Assembly: GCA_028583605.1 (NCBI GenBank)
Contig: CM053326.1
Span: 13,804,587 to 13,868,586, forward strand
Reading direction: 5' to 3'
DNA: 64,000 nt
Source: Dastarcus helophoroides
Taxonomy: Eukaryota > Arthropoda > Insecta > Coleoptera > Bothrideridae
Part shown: positions 10,736 to 22,401 of the stretch, in pieces
Layout: the number at the start of each line of letters is the position of its first letter
Position numbering within the stretch: the stretch's first letter is position 1
Notes under the pieces: generated by a model
What the model was told of the DNA's origin: nothing
The model's database searches: none
The model's input: only the letters and a program-made list of their open reading frames with translations
Position numbers and translations under genes: made by a program

Positions 10736-13700
10736 TTTTCCATTGTCTTTCCGTAAACTGCATTATTGAGCAATTTAAAGAAATCCTTTTCAAATTGATT
10801 TTTTGCATGCTTACGGTAATGTGTATTCAAGTCGATAAATTATTTTAGCCAACATGATTGCTTAAACTGAAGTACGCGATGAATATTTGTTATTTTTAAC
10901 CCGTGTTCTAAACACTGTTGGAGATTTCTATAGTGAATTATGTATCTTTTCTTGCCATTTAAATTTGGAATTAACTTTGAATATTTCGATCCGGGAGCAA
11001 TTTTGTTTTCTACACAAAAAGGTAGGTCATTGTGAAGGTCGTGTAAATGTTGCGGATATTCCAGATCGACTTCAAAACCTCTTCAAGACCTCTGATGTGG
11101 GAGAAATATTTGCAACATTTATCGAATTCACATCATCCACCCATTTAAAGTCTGAACAAGGAAGAGGCTGAGCCATTGCCCAACCGTACAAATTATTTGC
11201 ATCCAGGTACACAATGTACTGTGAATCCCTTTCTTTATCGTAATTTTCCAAGTATTTGTTATTTGCCACTGAATGCCTTAGTACGCTTTGGGTTATGCCT
11301 CCCCTAATCCCACTTTTTATAAAGTGATGCATGTCATAGTCGGTCAACAATTCCAACTCAACTTCGGTATATTTAAGCATTGCCTCCCACGCAAGACCTG
11401 GAGCTGTGTAAAAGTGACAAGGGTCCAGATTATAGATGCTGTGACAGATTTTGTGAAAGTTTTCAAAAACGTCCGTTAATAGTAAAACGTCAGTTTTTAG
11501 ATATAATTCTAAATACTGCCACATCTTTTCAATCCCAAATTTTTCCCATATTATTTTGGCATGATTATAATCATCGTCCGAACATGCTTTTTTCATAAGT
11601 CTACTATAAAATTTATCCTGAGTAGGAAGCGACGTTTCCTCCAACCTATCCCAGGAATCTAAATATTCATAGGGCAAAACGCCCTTCCTTGTCAACAATT
11701 TGAATTGTTCTTCATCTGGATATAACCTTTTGACTGTTTCAAGCTGATTGGATGACAAATTGCTGGCCAACGTTTCCAGACTGGCTTGCATAAAGCGAGC
11801 CGAATCTACAAAACGTAATTCCATTGTTTGGTTATTTGGACCAACAGGAACTGTTTTCCTTAGAGAAATATAACACTCTTTATTAAGAGGAATAACTTCA
11901 ATGGCACCAGCTACCTCATCCAAAGCTTTAATAAACATGTGACAGTCATATCCAGAAAAGTTATGAAAGAATATTGGGAAAAATTTAGGAACTTTATACT
12001 CCAAATTGCATTTACTATGAGCTGGACCCCTATACTTCCCTGTGAGGTAACACGGTCGGAATTGTCCAACAATTTCTTGCAAATATGACATGCATTACTT
12101 GTTTGTTGAAAATTTCGCTCAGCTTCGGTGAATTTACTCATAGCTTTTGGTTTCATTAAATGTTCATTGTACAAATGCTTGAGGTCACTTACCAAACTAT
12201 TTACAAATTTCCTGGAAGAATGAGGGCCTTTGTAGGTTTTAAATATATCCAAAGACGAGTCGTATGCACACTTGACATAATACGAAAACGCGCATGGTAC
12301 ATGTTCTTTGGTCGTGATGGTGTATGATCCATTTGTATTTGGGGCGCAAGTATCTACCTTCTGCAACAGACATTCAAAATCTGCATAAACAACAAAAGGA
12401 ACAGTTAATTGTTTGTTGTACCTTTCAAGCTTTAAAATTGTTTTTTCTGGCGTCTGCATTTCAGTAACAACCTTGTTACACTGCAACTTGTGAGCTTGGA
12501 ACTTTTGTTGAGTAGTAAAATGTAGCAAGCACCTGTTGCAGATGTAAATTTGTCGTCCACTCTTTGTAATTTGCCGAGAAACCAGTCGCGACAAATTTTT
12601 TATCCAAACATAATGACTATTTTCGTTAGGACCTTGTAACAAAAGCAAATTGACATGCAGTTCTCTTTTTTTCTGGCTTTGGTAATACGGACCCACAACT
12701 TTGTCACCTTCCACACCGAAAACATTTATACTGATGTGGCAGTTTCGTTCCTCAAACTTTCGAATGTCATTAACATTCAAGGGAAAATCCAAATCTGAAA
12801 AATCGAGAGATATTCCGTTTGCTAATGTTATAAGGTCCGATCGAATGTCTGTTACAGAATAAGAGGCAGGTCTTTCGGAATGTTTCTGATCTGGATACAG
12901 CGCCGATATAATAGCCCACTTGAAGCAATATATGTCTTCATTACAAACGTTTACGCAAGCCTTTTTGGTTATAAAGACTTGCGGTAGACGAATATAGTGA
13001 CCTCCCTTAAATGGAATATATTCGTTTAAATTAACTTCCAGATGACAAATAGACAATAAGGTCCACCCACTGTCTCGTTCCTGAAAATCATCCATCTTGG
13101 CCACTATACTGTCCACCATTTCTTCAAAGGCTCTCTGGAGGTCTTCGTCGTCACAATAAATTTCCATCCTGGTATTAAATGACTTGACGGAAATTTCCAT
13201 GTCGTCCTCATTCATCTTTACATATTCGGTAAATAGTTCCAAATTAAATTTGAGACATTTACCTTTGGCGCGTTGGCTCCTCAATTCCTCAAATACAGGG
13301 GGTTTAGCTTCTTCGAAGAACGCCTTCACATCAACCATAAAATCACGCCTACACTCATACACCAAAGTATAAATGCGTCCTTTAAAAGCGGATTTTACGA
13401 CTTTTAAATGTGGCATCCGTCTCATGGTTTTGAGCGGCCTTTTTCTTGTGTACCTGACTCTTTTCATGGGATGTCCAATCGTGAACTTCTGTCAGGCAAA
13501 ACACACACATCCGACTTGGTCTCCATGCACCAGAAGACTCTCCAGCGGTGGCAGGGGGATGACTAATAGAACCACTCGTCGAGGGTTGGTTGATGTCTTC
13601 GGGTCGGTATGATGAAGCTTGAGGTCTTGAACCACTTGCAGATGGACTCTGTTTTGCGTCATAAATTTTCTTACCGTGAACATTTCTCAGGTGACGCTTT

Positions 13701-13753
13701 ACCCTCCAGCTAGCTTTCAAAATTTTGCCGCAGATTTCGCAAAGGAAAGCCAT
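10735..13753 (-). pseudogene. Protein-primed family-B DNA polymerase of Polinton A, with N-terminal C2H2 fingers
   Basis: Frames at 13382-13753, 11911-13467, 11072-12091 and 10735-10830 continue one another after frameshifts. The N-terminus has C2H2-like fingers (C-E-I-C-G-K with H-x4-H; then C-V-F-C with H-x5-H). An upstream domain contains F-Q-E-R-D-S-G-W. Exo I is Y-A-D-F-E-C near 12380, Exo II H-N-F-S-G-Y-D-C-H near 11950, Exo III Y-L-K-T-D-V near 11490, Pol A Y-L-D-A-N-N-L-Y-G near 11195, motif B N-N-A-V-Y-G-K near 10755. Motif C (Y-x-D-T-D-S) is missing because the gene is cut after motif B. The enzyme would replicate a linear element from a terminal protein. Confidence 0.85.
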
Positions 13754-13939
13754 TGTAATAATGCAATTAAAAACTCGCTACTTGTAGAATATCGAAACAC
13801 TAAGTCAAGCCTAAGTTGCCAGAAGTATCTGAACTGATTTGCTAGCAAAATGTTCAACATCTTTATACTCTTCAATTGACGTCACATTTTTTGATAAGAT
13901 CACGTATGCCAACACACATAATTTTGCTGTCAATTGTTT

Positions 13940-14245
13940 ACGCAACTGTCATTATTTCCAGCGACAAACAATGCGTGGATTCAATAGAGTTACGGGTCAA
14001 AAAGGTTAACTGATGACGATTTTGCAAATATTATTTGCAAATTTTTTTACATTTTTTAAAATTTTACATATTAAAATATTCTTTTCGCAATTCTTACTAT
14101 CATTATTTCCAGCGACAAACAATGCGTGAGTTCAATAGAGTCACGGGTTAAAAAGGTCACCTGATGACGATTTTGCAAATTCTATTTGCAATTTTTTTTT
14201 TATTTCTTTTAAGTCTCTGAATGTTAAAATATTATTTTCGTTACC
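13940..14245. repeat. Two tandem copies of a ~150-bp intergenic unit
   Basis: The phrase ATTATTTCCAGCGACAAACA occurs near 13950 and again near 14104, followed each time by TCAATAGAGT, a GGGT run and CTGATGACGATTTTGC. The spacing is about 150 bp. It lies upstream of PolB, between two minus-strand genes. Confidence 0.75.
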
Positions 14246-14326
14246 ATTTAAAAAAATAAGAAGTCGGTTATAAATTTTATTTCCTTTAACATTTTTTTTT
14301 ACAAATATTAATAGTACAGACAAACA

Positions 14327-14647
14327 TCACCTGTAAATTACATCATATGAAATATTATCAATATTCACTTCCTCGACTTTGAAAAATGCCTTTTCGCATC
14401 GCTCGCAAGCATTCCCATACAACACAATTAGTTTCTTTAATTCCTCCTCGTTACATATACTCGTTATGGGGAATTTTCGGGCTTGGTCGTCTTTTTCATC
14501 CTCTGTCCAACACATTGGACAAATTACGGTTTTTACGAATATGTCATCCTTCCATTCTCCCGTCAAGCTGTCAATGTGACCCAACTGATTGTTGAACAAT
14601 ACTTGTTTGTATACGGCAACTCCTTCACATTTAAATTGGTAAAACAT
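14327..14647 (-). CDS. Small cysteine-rich hypothetical protein of Polinton A
   Basis: An intact 106-residue frame with two C-x2-C pairs: C-P-M-C around residues 40-43 and C-E-R-C about 40 residues later. Spacing suggests a small zinc-binding fold. It lies between PolB and the conserved gene at 15061, in the same orientation, so it was probably part of the element. I do not recognise the family. Confidence 0.5.
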   Translation of the reverse strand: MFYQFKCEGVAVYKQVLFNNQLGHIDSLTGEWKDDIFVKTVICPMCWTEDEKDDQARKFPITSICNEEELKKLIVLYGNACERCEKAFFKVEEVNIDNISYDVIYR

Positions 14648-14954
14648 TTTTTAAACTTGCGTGAAACACTTGGCGACGTCTCTTACTTAAAAAATGGCAA
14701 TTCTAAACTGAATCTCTTACACATTTTTCTTTCTTTTATATCCATCATACAGCAGATACGCAGGGCACGTGTTTTTTTCCAGAATTTTTACTACTATTAG
14801 GCCCAAGAGCCTTATCATAATAAAATAGGATATGTACATCATGACGGATGAAATAAAAGTAACACTCAAACATCTTGAATACATATTTATTTTGATTAAC
14901 ATCCACATTTGTCAGAAATCAGTTCAATAGAAAACCAAATATATAGTTTTTGAA

Positions 14955-15100
14955 AATTGAGATGGTAATAATTGATTACAATGAAAAAAAAATATTTGTA
15001 TATATTTTTTGAAAACATTACACATTTCAGATGGTAATAATTGATTACAATAAAAAAAATTTACACATTTATTTTATATGGGAATAATTGATTACAATTG
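14955..15100. repeat. Short tandem repeat at the 3' end of the gene at 15061
   Basis: TAATTGATTACAAT recurs three times (about 14967, 15037, 15085) within similar A-rich flanks, overlapping the end of the neighbouring minus-strand gene. Confidence 0.7.
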
Positions 15101-15432
15101 TAAATAATATTTTTTAAACATTTTGCTATTAATTCACAATTTCTTAAAGCACACGTTACATTTATATGATTAGTTAAATGATAAGAACAGCATGTAGAAA
15201 GGTCACCAAACTTTGCCATTTTGGGAGACTCATTACAAATTTCGAGGTTTATAATTTGGGTTATTTTATTGTCCATTAAGTGCAGTTTCAAAAACGTACT
15301 CTTGACTTTCCCTTTTACATAAATGTACTTAACATCTCGCAGGTATTGATTGATTACTTCGTTCACGTTATTTAGGTCCACATGTCCAAATGAATACTTT
15401 AAGCCATGATGATTAAAATCTAAATATTTAAC
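15061..15432 (-). pseudogene. C-terminal half of a conserved arthropod-repeat protein ('DLQGF' family)
   Basis: Seen: H-H-G-L-K-Y-S-F-G-H upstream of residue 1 of the 106-aa frame, then Y-I-Y-V-K-G-K, I-N-L-E and a Cys/His cluster ending C-A-L-R-N-C-E. The same order occurs in the fuller copy at 43773-44344 (Y/H-G-L-R-W, V-K-G-L-E-K, C-S/A-L-K-N-V). The N-terminal half with the D-x-Q-G-F motif is missing; the gene is broken near 15432 where the virus-like insert begins. This looks like a family repeated through arthropod genomes near Polinton genes; a nuclease-like role is only a guess. Confidence 0.6.
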
Positions 15433-15446
15433 TTACCTTTGGTCTT

Positions 15447-16811
15447 CTAGACTGAGGCCATGCATGGGTCTTGCAGGTTTAAACAAAAAATGAAGATATT
15501 GTTCATATATACTGTTCCTATCCCATCTGGGAGATTCCTTCGTGCATTTCGGTTTTCGTACCATGCATCTGGCATTTCCCATGGTTGTAGTCCTGTGCCT
15601 GAGATACAACTCCAATTTCCCGTCTTCTGAGCTCTAGTCTCTCCTGGTCCGTCTTCCGTATATGTCTGGAAGCCAAAGCAGTAGGCTGCGCCCATGATGG
15701 CGATTGAACTTATCGCTGCAGAGATAGTTTGAACATTCCGTTCATTCCATCTTTCAGGATATTCCGTTTCGCTGGGTCGTGACTTCATAATTTGAGGCTC
15801 TCCTTCATGTAGCGCCAGGTTTTTGAAGCACACTTTTTCAATTTTAAAAGTAGTGAATTGTCCTATTGTGTCTTATAATGACTTTGCGTACTTCAAATTG
15901 AAGCGTGTTCCCGTAACGTACTCTTGGAATGAGCTCGTTGTGATCCCGTATCCAGCTAATCATTGTATGATTTCTGGTTTTCTAGAACCTATCGGTGTCG
16001 TGTTTCCCACAAGATATGATGTTACTTGCGAGTTTGGTGGAAGTCCTATTCTAAAGTTAGGCTTTGGCTCTGGATCCGGCGCTGCTAAGGCCATAATCAT
16101 GTCTCCGGCGATGCTCAGTGGGGGTATCTCTTCGAAGAGGTTATGATTATCAGCTGTTATAGCATTTGTGTGGTATCCACCAAATCCTTGCACTACAGTA
16201 GTAGGCAGGTTTGGAACCTGGTGTCGCGTGTCTTTCCCTATCTTGTCAGTGTAGTTTCCTACCTCGCTGAACATATGTTATTCTGGTTGTAGTACGTTTA
16301 GTTGTTCGTCCGTGGCCGCCTTGCGTATAGCTTTCTCTTTGCTGGTAAGGACAACACTGCCTTCTTTGGCTTTGACGTCAATCAGCTTGATCCATAGCAG
16401 GGATGTGGCGTAGTACGCCATCTCCTCTTTTGCGATGAGTCGGTCCAATTGTTTCTCGTCGGGCCTCAGGTTTTGATATGCCTCGACTGACACATCTATT
16501 AGCCGGTTGTAGCTGGCACTGAATTCTTGCCTCGGCGCAATTTCCGTGACAGATACGTCGATGCCAAAGATTGACTCTGATATTATTGACTCATTTCTTT
16601 GTGGCGTCGGTGCTTTTTGCGGGTTGGTCGGAGGTGGCAGTTCACCACTGCTAGGTCCTGGCTTCTTGCTTGGTCCTTTGGTCTTCGGTGCGGCTTCTCT
16701 CTTCTTTCCAACTTTGGCTGGATCAAAGTTCTCAGCTCTGCATCGATAACCGGGACATATCTTTCTGTTTTCTTCCATAGTATAGACTTTCTTTTCTACG
16801 CTTGGATTCAT
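15447..16811 (-). pseudogene. Virus-like structural protein gene (candidate endogenous viral element)
   Basis: One reading frame of about 455 codons runs through the interval with three in-frame stops (near 16278, 15960 and 15880). The N-terminus (residues ~30-75) is basic and very Pro/Lys-rich, followed by a helical region and then a Gly/Trp-rich part (e.g. W-N-E-R-N-V, G-N-W-S-C-I, P-W-E-M-P-D). Base composition is visibly richer in G+C than its neighbours. A basic, proline-rich arm followed by a compact domain is common in capsid or nucleocapsid proteins. I cannot name the virus family. It splits the gene at 15061 from the capsid genes of Polinton A. Confidence 0.5.
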
Positions 16812-16912
16812 CTTGTTTTACGTAAGTTTTCTCACACAGAGACCAGTACGTAATCTGGGGCAGCTGTTGTTGTATTAAGCTAAAGAACACACGTCTAGGT
16901 ATTTTATATTAT

Positions 16913-18240
16913 TTATCGGACGATACCAATAAGAGGTTTAAAATCAACAATAGCGTCATGTATTATAAGACAATAAACTCTTGTGTTTGGAGCAACATTT
17001 TCGCTACTCTCAAATTCTACTTTTAAATCAACAGCAGTTTGCTGAATGGCTTCTAGTTGCTTGGTACAATCAATAACAAATATAGGTCTTGTTTTAAATT
17101 CATTGTAAGATAACAACGGTTGAAGTTCATTGTTTTTGTTATAGAAATTATTTTTAAAGTAAACATATTCCTTATAGGGTTCGGCGAATTCGTTTTTGCT
17201 GAAATTCATCCTCATACCCTTGTAAGGATAAACAAGAGAATTTAAATGACATTTAATGGAAACGAGATTCATGTGATGTTGCATTATCTTTTTTTTTCAG
17301 TTTGGAAGGCTACAATTACATAACGAGGTTTTTTCAAATTTGTTGACGTTTTCACTGACCATATTTCTTTATTTGTGTTACTTAACGATGGTAGTTCACA
17401 CAATTCCCATTTTCTAAATGGTAGTAATATGGATTTGTTCTTGTTTAAATTGTTCGACATTTGCATTTTTAGTACATCATTTGGAAAAATATACTTAACC
17501 TTTAACTCTACATTATTCAATATTAATTTTATTTTGTTTGCGAATGTGTTATTGGAGACTTTAAAACAATTAACATCGGTTCGTGAATGTATAAGACGAA
17601 AAATGTGCTTTTCATTTATTACTCGTTGATAATCTTGACATATATCAAATAAAAATTTAAGTGGTATCCTCACCTAAACGACTTATTGTCAGTACTCAAC
17701 ACCTCAGGTGTTTCACCATTTCCGGTCCATCCTACAGCCTTTAATACTCGACTTTCATAATCATTACTCGATAATAATGTTTTCAATGTTGACAAAATAC
17801 CAGGTTCACGACATCTGCCCTACCATTTAGTTCATAGCTCATAGATTCAAAGAGAAAAGAGAAAAATTCTAAGTAAATTTAGATTCTGCCAGTGTATCTG
17901 CATCATCATAGATAATTGATCCATTTAGACAAAGATCCGTTTCGTAAAGAGATAATAAGCGCATCATGCTGATTTCAATTACGTCACTTTTATCAAATGA
18001 TTTGGTATGTGGGTAATAAGTAATAAGTATGCACCTCCTCCCTTATGATGCAATCTTCGAATTTCGGATTGTCAAATATTTGTCGTTTTTCTGACCTTAA
18101 AACCCAACGATTTCAAATATTGAATATTTTCCAACGTAAGATTGTAACGTCTTCGTTTTTCGTTGTTCATTCATGTACTCGTCAATGACAAATGTCTTAT
18201 TTGAAAGCTTTGTTGCTCCCTTGTATAGTTGCCGATGTTG
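16913..18240 (-). pseudogene. Major-capsid-protein-like gene of Polinton A
   Basis: Frames at 16913-17284 and 17284-17673 join end to end, and the same reading continues with stops to about 18240. Diagnostic phrases are I-P-L-K-F-L-F, K-K-P-R-Y-V-I-V-A-F-Q-T, I-F-V-I-D-C and Y-C-L-I-I-H-D, which I associate with the jelly-roll capsid-like proteins repeated in insect genomes alongside PolB. The assignment is from family memory, not from a search. Orientation agrees with PolB. At least five stops or frameshifts make it non-functional. Confidence 0.55.
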
Positions 18241-18247
18241 TTAAAAG

Positions 18248-18760
18248 TTAAACCCATTTGTTTTGCTTTTTTAATTCCAAACGTACAATGATATTTTCTC
18301 TACGAAAGTTTACTGAAAAGGATTTTTGATCTAGGATTTCCACTGTTATATTTTCTATTGATCTCTTTGTTTCCAAAATAGGTAAATATATTACATTTGT
18401 AGGTTGAATGTCAATACTAGCACCAGGGTTAGCGGCCGGCGCGAACTCATATAATGTATGTGATAACTTATTCCCGTAATAGGATCCACTTGCTATATTA
18501 CAGGTAATGCGAATCGTTATCACTTTTATAATCTCTACTGGCAAATCAGACTCGTGTTTTATATTAGCTGTGAAAATCCTAGTAATCTGCCGATGCTGTA
18601 GTCAGATGTAAAATCGATTTTCAACTTACTTTCAATTTCACATTTTATTGTGTTATTATTCGGGCTAATTGATAAAATATTTTTTATCCCCTTTTTGTTT
18701 AAATTTTTAGTAGAAAGAGACTATTGTTCTCGTATGTACCTTTCTATGTCGCTTATTTCG
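18248..18760 (-). pseudogene. Second capsid-type protein (penton/minor capsid-like) of Polinton A
   Basis: The 98-residue frame at 18248-18544 has L-Y-E-F-A-P, V-I-Y-L-P-I and a beta-rich C-terminus alternating hydrophobic and charged residues (I-I-V-R-L-E-L). This pattern is typical of the short protein found beside capsid genes in insect Polinton-like loci. The upstream part to about 18760 is frameshifted. It is immediately upstream of the capsid-like gene, as expected for a capsid pair. Confidence 0.4.
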
Positions 18761-18995
18761 TAAGCGCCTGAAGCAATTTGCACCACCATTTTTTTTTCAT
18801 CTTCTGTTAAATAGTAATGAAAAGCGTTATTTACGTTCTTCTCAATATTAGGTATACTGTTAAAGGTGTGAAAACCGATAAGATGCAAGATTGTTCATTG
18901 GGATCTAGATCGATGGGTGGTCCACCGACAATATACTAGAGCGACCTTTAATACATATAGATATACATATAGGGAGGTGAAATCAGTTGATAAAT

Positions 18996-19590
18996 AAATG
19001 TTACATACTAAACATATGCCAGTGTCATTGTTAGATAATTAAATTGGAAATACAAAACACAACCACACGAAATATACCGGGTGTTTTTTTAGTTGGGAGG
19101 TTACCTTTATATGGAGTATCACTTACTATAAGGCAAACTGATTTTGTCGATGGGGCTAATCGGAGCTAAACTACCTTTCAAAAATATTTTCGGCTTTCTC
19201 CCACTTCCGGTTATACCGGAAGTAGACATCAACATTCTTATTTTAAACAGCAACAATCCAAATAAAATATAAAATTTAGGGGTTGCCATTTAAACTAAGA
19301 AAGTTGATGTCTACTTCTGGTGTAATAGGTAGTGGCGGGAAGTTGAAAATATTTTTAGAAGATAGTTTAGCCCCGATTAGCCCCATCGACAAAATCAGTT
19401 TACCTTTATAATAAGTAGTACTTCATATAAAGGTAACCTCCCAACTAAAAAAAAAACACCCGGTATATACGAGATCAGAGAAAAATGGTACCTACTAAAC
19501 ATATGCCACTGTCATTGTCAGATGATCATAATAATAATAATAAACTAATTAAATTGCAAATAGAAAAAGCGGCACGAGATATACGTAAAA
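18996..19590. repeat. Direct duplication flanking a palindromic MITE
   Basis: About 80 bases at 18996-19076 (CTAAACATATGCCAGTGTCA near its start) recur at 19487-19590 with changes and an ATA-rich insertion. Removing the MITE leaves two head-to-tail copies of the 5' end of the plus-strand gene at 19485. Confidence 0.75.
19077..19463. mobile_element. Palindromic MITE, TATA target duplication
   Basis: The 387-bp element begins CCGGGTGTTTTTTTAGTTGG and ends with its inverted copy. The arms are about 155 bases long and roughly 85-90 percent alike by eye. TATA flanks both ends (19073-19076 and 19464-19467). A TA or TATA duplication fits a Tc1/mariner-like or related mobiliser. No coding capacity. 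Confidence 0.82.
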
Positions 19591-19658
19591 AATATTTAGC
19601 CCTAAAAGCTAACAAAACTTTGAAAGATGAAACTTTACAAAGAATATTTCGACCTATA
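19485..19658 (+). pseudogene. Polinton A plus-strand gene, 5' portion, cut by hAT-2
   Basis: The frame encodes a charged, helical protein with K-A-A-R-D-I-R-K-K-Y-L-A-L-K, a phrase I associate with small proteins in insect Polinton-like loci. It is opposite in direction to the capsid genes, so the 18.8-19.5 kb interval is a divergent intergenic region. The frame is interrupted by hAT-2; beyond the element the reading I-S-E-P resumes at 34098 with I-K-K-I-A-K-R-N-F before losing similarity. Residues after I-S-E-P in the open frame come from the transposon end. Confidence 0.55.
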
Positions 19659-19666
19659 TCAGAACC
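19658..19666. repeat. Left target duplication of hAT-2
   Basis: ATCAGAACC at 19658-19666 recurs at 34098-34106. Depending on where the terminus is drawn, the duplication is 8 or 9 bp. Confidence 0.9.
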
Positions 19667-21327
19667 TAGGGTTGCCAACATTTCATCAGTGAAATATAGT
19701 ATTTTCCAAAAAAGTTATAAAAAAATATAGTATTTTATGAACAAAGAAAAAAATAAATATATATTTGTTAAGTACTTATTTATTTTTATAAAAACTATAT
19801 TTTTTTGCACTTCTTGTACTTTGTAACAGTTTTTTGTTTAAAATAAAAGTGTCATATGCTTTGTCACATTTAATTTTTAAATTGATATAAATCAAAAGTT
19901 CATTTTTTATTAATGACATACTACTTCTATTTCTCTCTTCTCGTCATTTCGAATTCATAACCGAAAATATTCTTTCTGTGAATGCCGAAGTGGCGGGAAC
20001 AGAGAGCAGGAATGAAATTACTTTCAGTAAATTTGGTAGATTATTTTCAGTATTTTTTAGAATATATTGCCATTTTTGGGCTGTAGTTTTCTCAGTAAAA
20101 TCACTACAGTCTTTTACTTTAGCAAAGATTTCATTTAATAGTGTTATTTCAGAGTAAAAGTCGTCCATTTTTATGCTCAATTTTTCTTGTAAATTCAGAA
20201 CTTCTACTATTATCTCACAATCATTAAATGAAATCTCCTGTTTCAAATTTAATTTTTGGATTTTACATAACCAATTGCATTCACCAAAATCAAACCATTT
20301 ATTAAGATACTCTAAACATTTATCAATAAAAACCAAAAAATTATTTTGAATTTCATAACTTTCTGTGGGGGATTTTACTTCTAATGATTGCAACATTTTT
20401 TTGGTTTCATAACCAAAAAAGTATCTTTTTTACGTTGTTCTAGCGTCGATTTTAAAGTTGACATAATATTATACACATCTAAGACTGTGATGCTATTGCC
20501 TTCAAGTTGTTTAACAGCTTTATGAAAGTTATGTAAAAAATGGCTCGCGAAATGCAAAAAGATTTGAACTTTAATGCTTCCATTAATTTTATTCATCATC
20601 AAAATATTTTGAATATGTGGACACTCCTGCCCTAAACTAAAAAAATAATCACTCAAAGCCTTCCAATTCAAAATCATGTTGTCCACACAAGGTAGCAATG
20701 AAAGCCACCTAGTATCAACATGTCGTTTCAACTCATGCCATTCACCTTCAACAACAGCAACACATTTTTTAAGCTCTTCCCTACGAACTGCAGAAAAAGA
20801 GAAATGACTGTAGATTTTTAAAATTATATTTTCAACATCGATGCTTAAAAAATTCATTGCATGCTTGACTGTGTTGTGAACTATGTGTGCGTGACAATTG
20901 CCCTTCACCAGGAACTACTCGTTCAATATTTCAAACCAGACACTCTATCAAAGGAAAGGCTGTGGTGGGATAATGAACTATTTATAGCATTAAACATACC
21001 ATTTGCAGATTCATCACAATTTTCGTAAAAGTCTAATTAATAACTTGTTTTGTATCCCATTTTCAATATCAAAATATTTTACAACTAAGGGAAATAATTT
21101 TATATTTTTTCTATTACTTGCATCCGTTTGCAAACAAAAATTTAAATTAGGGGAATTTAAATCATCCAGTAAAGTTTGCAATGCATAAGGCCCCAAAACC
21201 TCATTAACCAGTGCTTCCATTTTAGTACGTCCTAATTTTATGTTCAAAGCGGTTTTAGAATCGCCATATATGATTTTGTTCAGTTTTACAGTACAGTCCA
21301 TGCTGTTATTAGGAAGATTGCGTTTTG

Positions 21328-21338
21328 CTGTATGGTAA
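21328..21338. repeat. Left 11-bp target duplication of the ribozyme array
   Basis: CTGTATGGTAA matches 24335-24345; a preceding G also matches, so the duplication is 11-12 bp. Confidence 0.88.
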
Positions 21339-21400
21339 TGACAAATGACCAATTAAATGTTCTGTAATTAAACAGTTAAACGTGTTTAAAATTGAAAATA

Positions 21401-21469
21401 TGTACAACCGCAACCATAGACTAGTTTCGGCCTTCCTTGGCCTCGTCAGCATGGTACGGTGGTTGTACA
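21401..21469 (-). ncRNA. Type-I hammerhead ribozyme, copy 1
   Basis: Same core as copy 4 (22608-22676), on the minus strand; this unit is truncated beyond the ribozyme by the left edge of the array. Confidence 0.88.
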
Positions 21470-21866
21470 CACTTCCAATTTAAAGCCGTTAGTCAGTCGT
21501 ATAAGTACCCAAGAGAGCAAACCTCCATCGGGTGACTTGTAACTGACTTTTAACTGTTTATTACGCAAACATTCTCGCTACATGCTAATTGAAGCATTAC
21601 TCTCTGCTGAGATAATAAGCCTTGTATATACGAATATATACAAGTTTATTACGATGCAATTGAAATCTAATTTCATTAGAATCCAATGAAAATTAGACTG
21701 CAATTGCAAAGTTCACGTAGGTGAGGCAAAGCTTGTATCACGGGTTGCATCGCAACATCCATAGATACAAACGTCCTCGGCGTGACTTTACTTTCATCTA
21801 GTTTTGACAAATGACCAATTAAATGTTCTGTAATTAAACAGTTAAACGTGTTTAAAATTGAAAATA

Positions 21867-21935
21867 TGTACAACCGCAACCATAGACTAGTTTCGGCCTT
21901 CCTTGGCCTCGTCAGCATGGTACGGTGGTTGTACA
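21867..21935 (-). ncRNA. Type-I hammerhead ribozyme, copy 2
   Basis: Identical by eye to copy 4, minus strand, 466 bp from copy 1. Confidence 0.9.
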
Positions 21936-22332
21936 CACTTCCAATTTAAAGCCGTTAGTCAGTCGTATAAGTACCCAAGAGAGCAAACCTCCATCGGGTG
22001 ACTTGTAACTGACTTTTAACTGTTTATTACGCAAACATTCTCGCTACATGCTAATTGAAGCATTACTCTCTGCTGAGATAATAAGCCTTGTATATACGAA
22101 TATATACAAGTTTATTACGATGCAATTGAAATCTAATTTCATTAGAATCCAATGAAAATTAGACTGCAATTGCAAAGTTCACGTAGGTGAGGCAAAGCTT
22201 GTATCACGGGTTGCATCGCAACATCCATAGATACAAACGTCCTCGGCGTGACTTTACTTTCATCTAGTTTTGACAAATGACCAATTAAATGTTCTGTAAT
22301 TAAACAGTTAAACGTGTTTAAAATTGAAAATA

Positions 22333-22401
22333 TGTACAACCGCAACCATAGACTAGTTTCGGCCTTCCTTGGCCTCGTCAGCATGGTACGGTGGTTGTAC
22401 A
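22333..22401 (-). ncRNA. Type-I hammerhead ribozyme, copy 3
   Basis: Identical by eye to copy 4, minus strand; last ribozyme before the inversion centre. Confidence 0.9.

Noticed and set aside
14379..14800. Three overlapping plus-strand frames
   Set aside because: They are antisense to the intact cysteine-rich protein at 14327-14647 and have no recognisable features.
15823..16749. Plus-strand frames over the virus-like gene
   Set aside because: They are antisense shadows of the 455-codon minus-strand frame.
10695..19658. Active Polinton with integrase, ATPase and protease
   Set aside because: None of these three core genes could be seen in this block or in the 52.5-58.4 kb block, and no long terminal inverted repeats were found; I call them Polinton-like remnants only.
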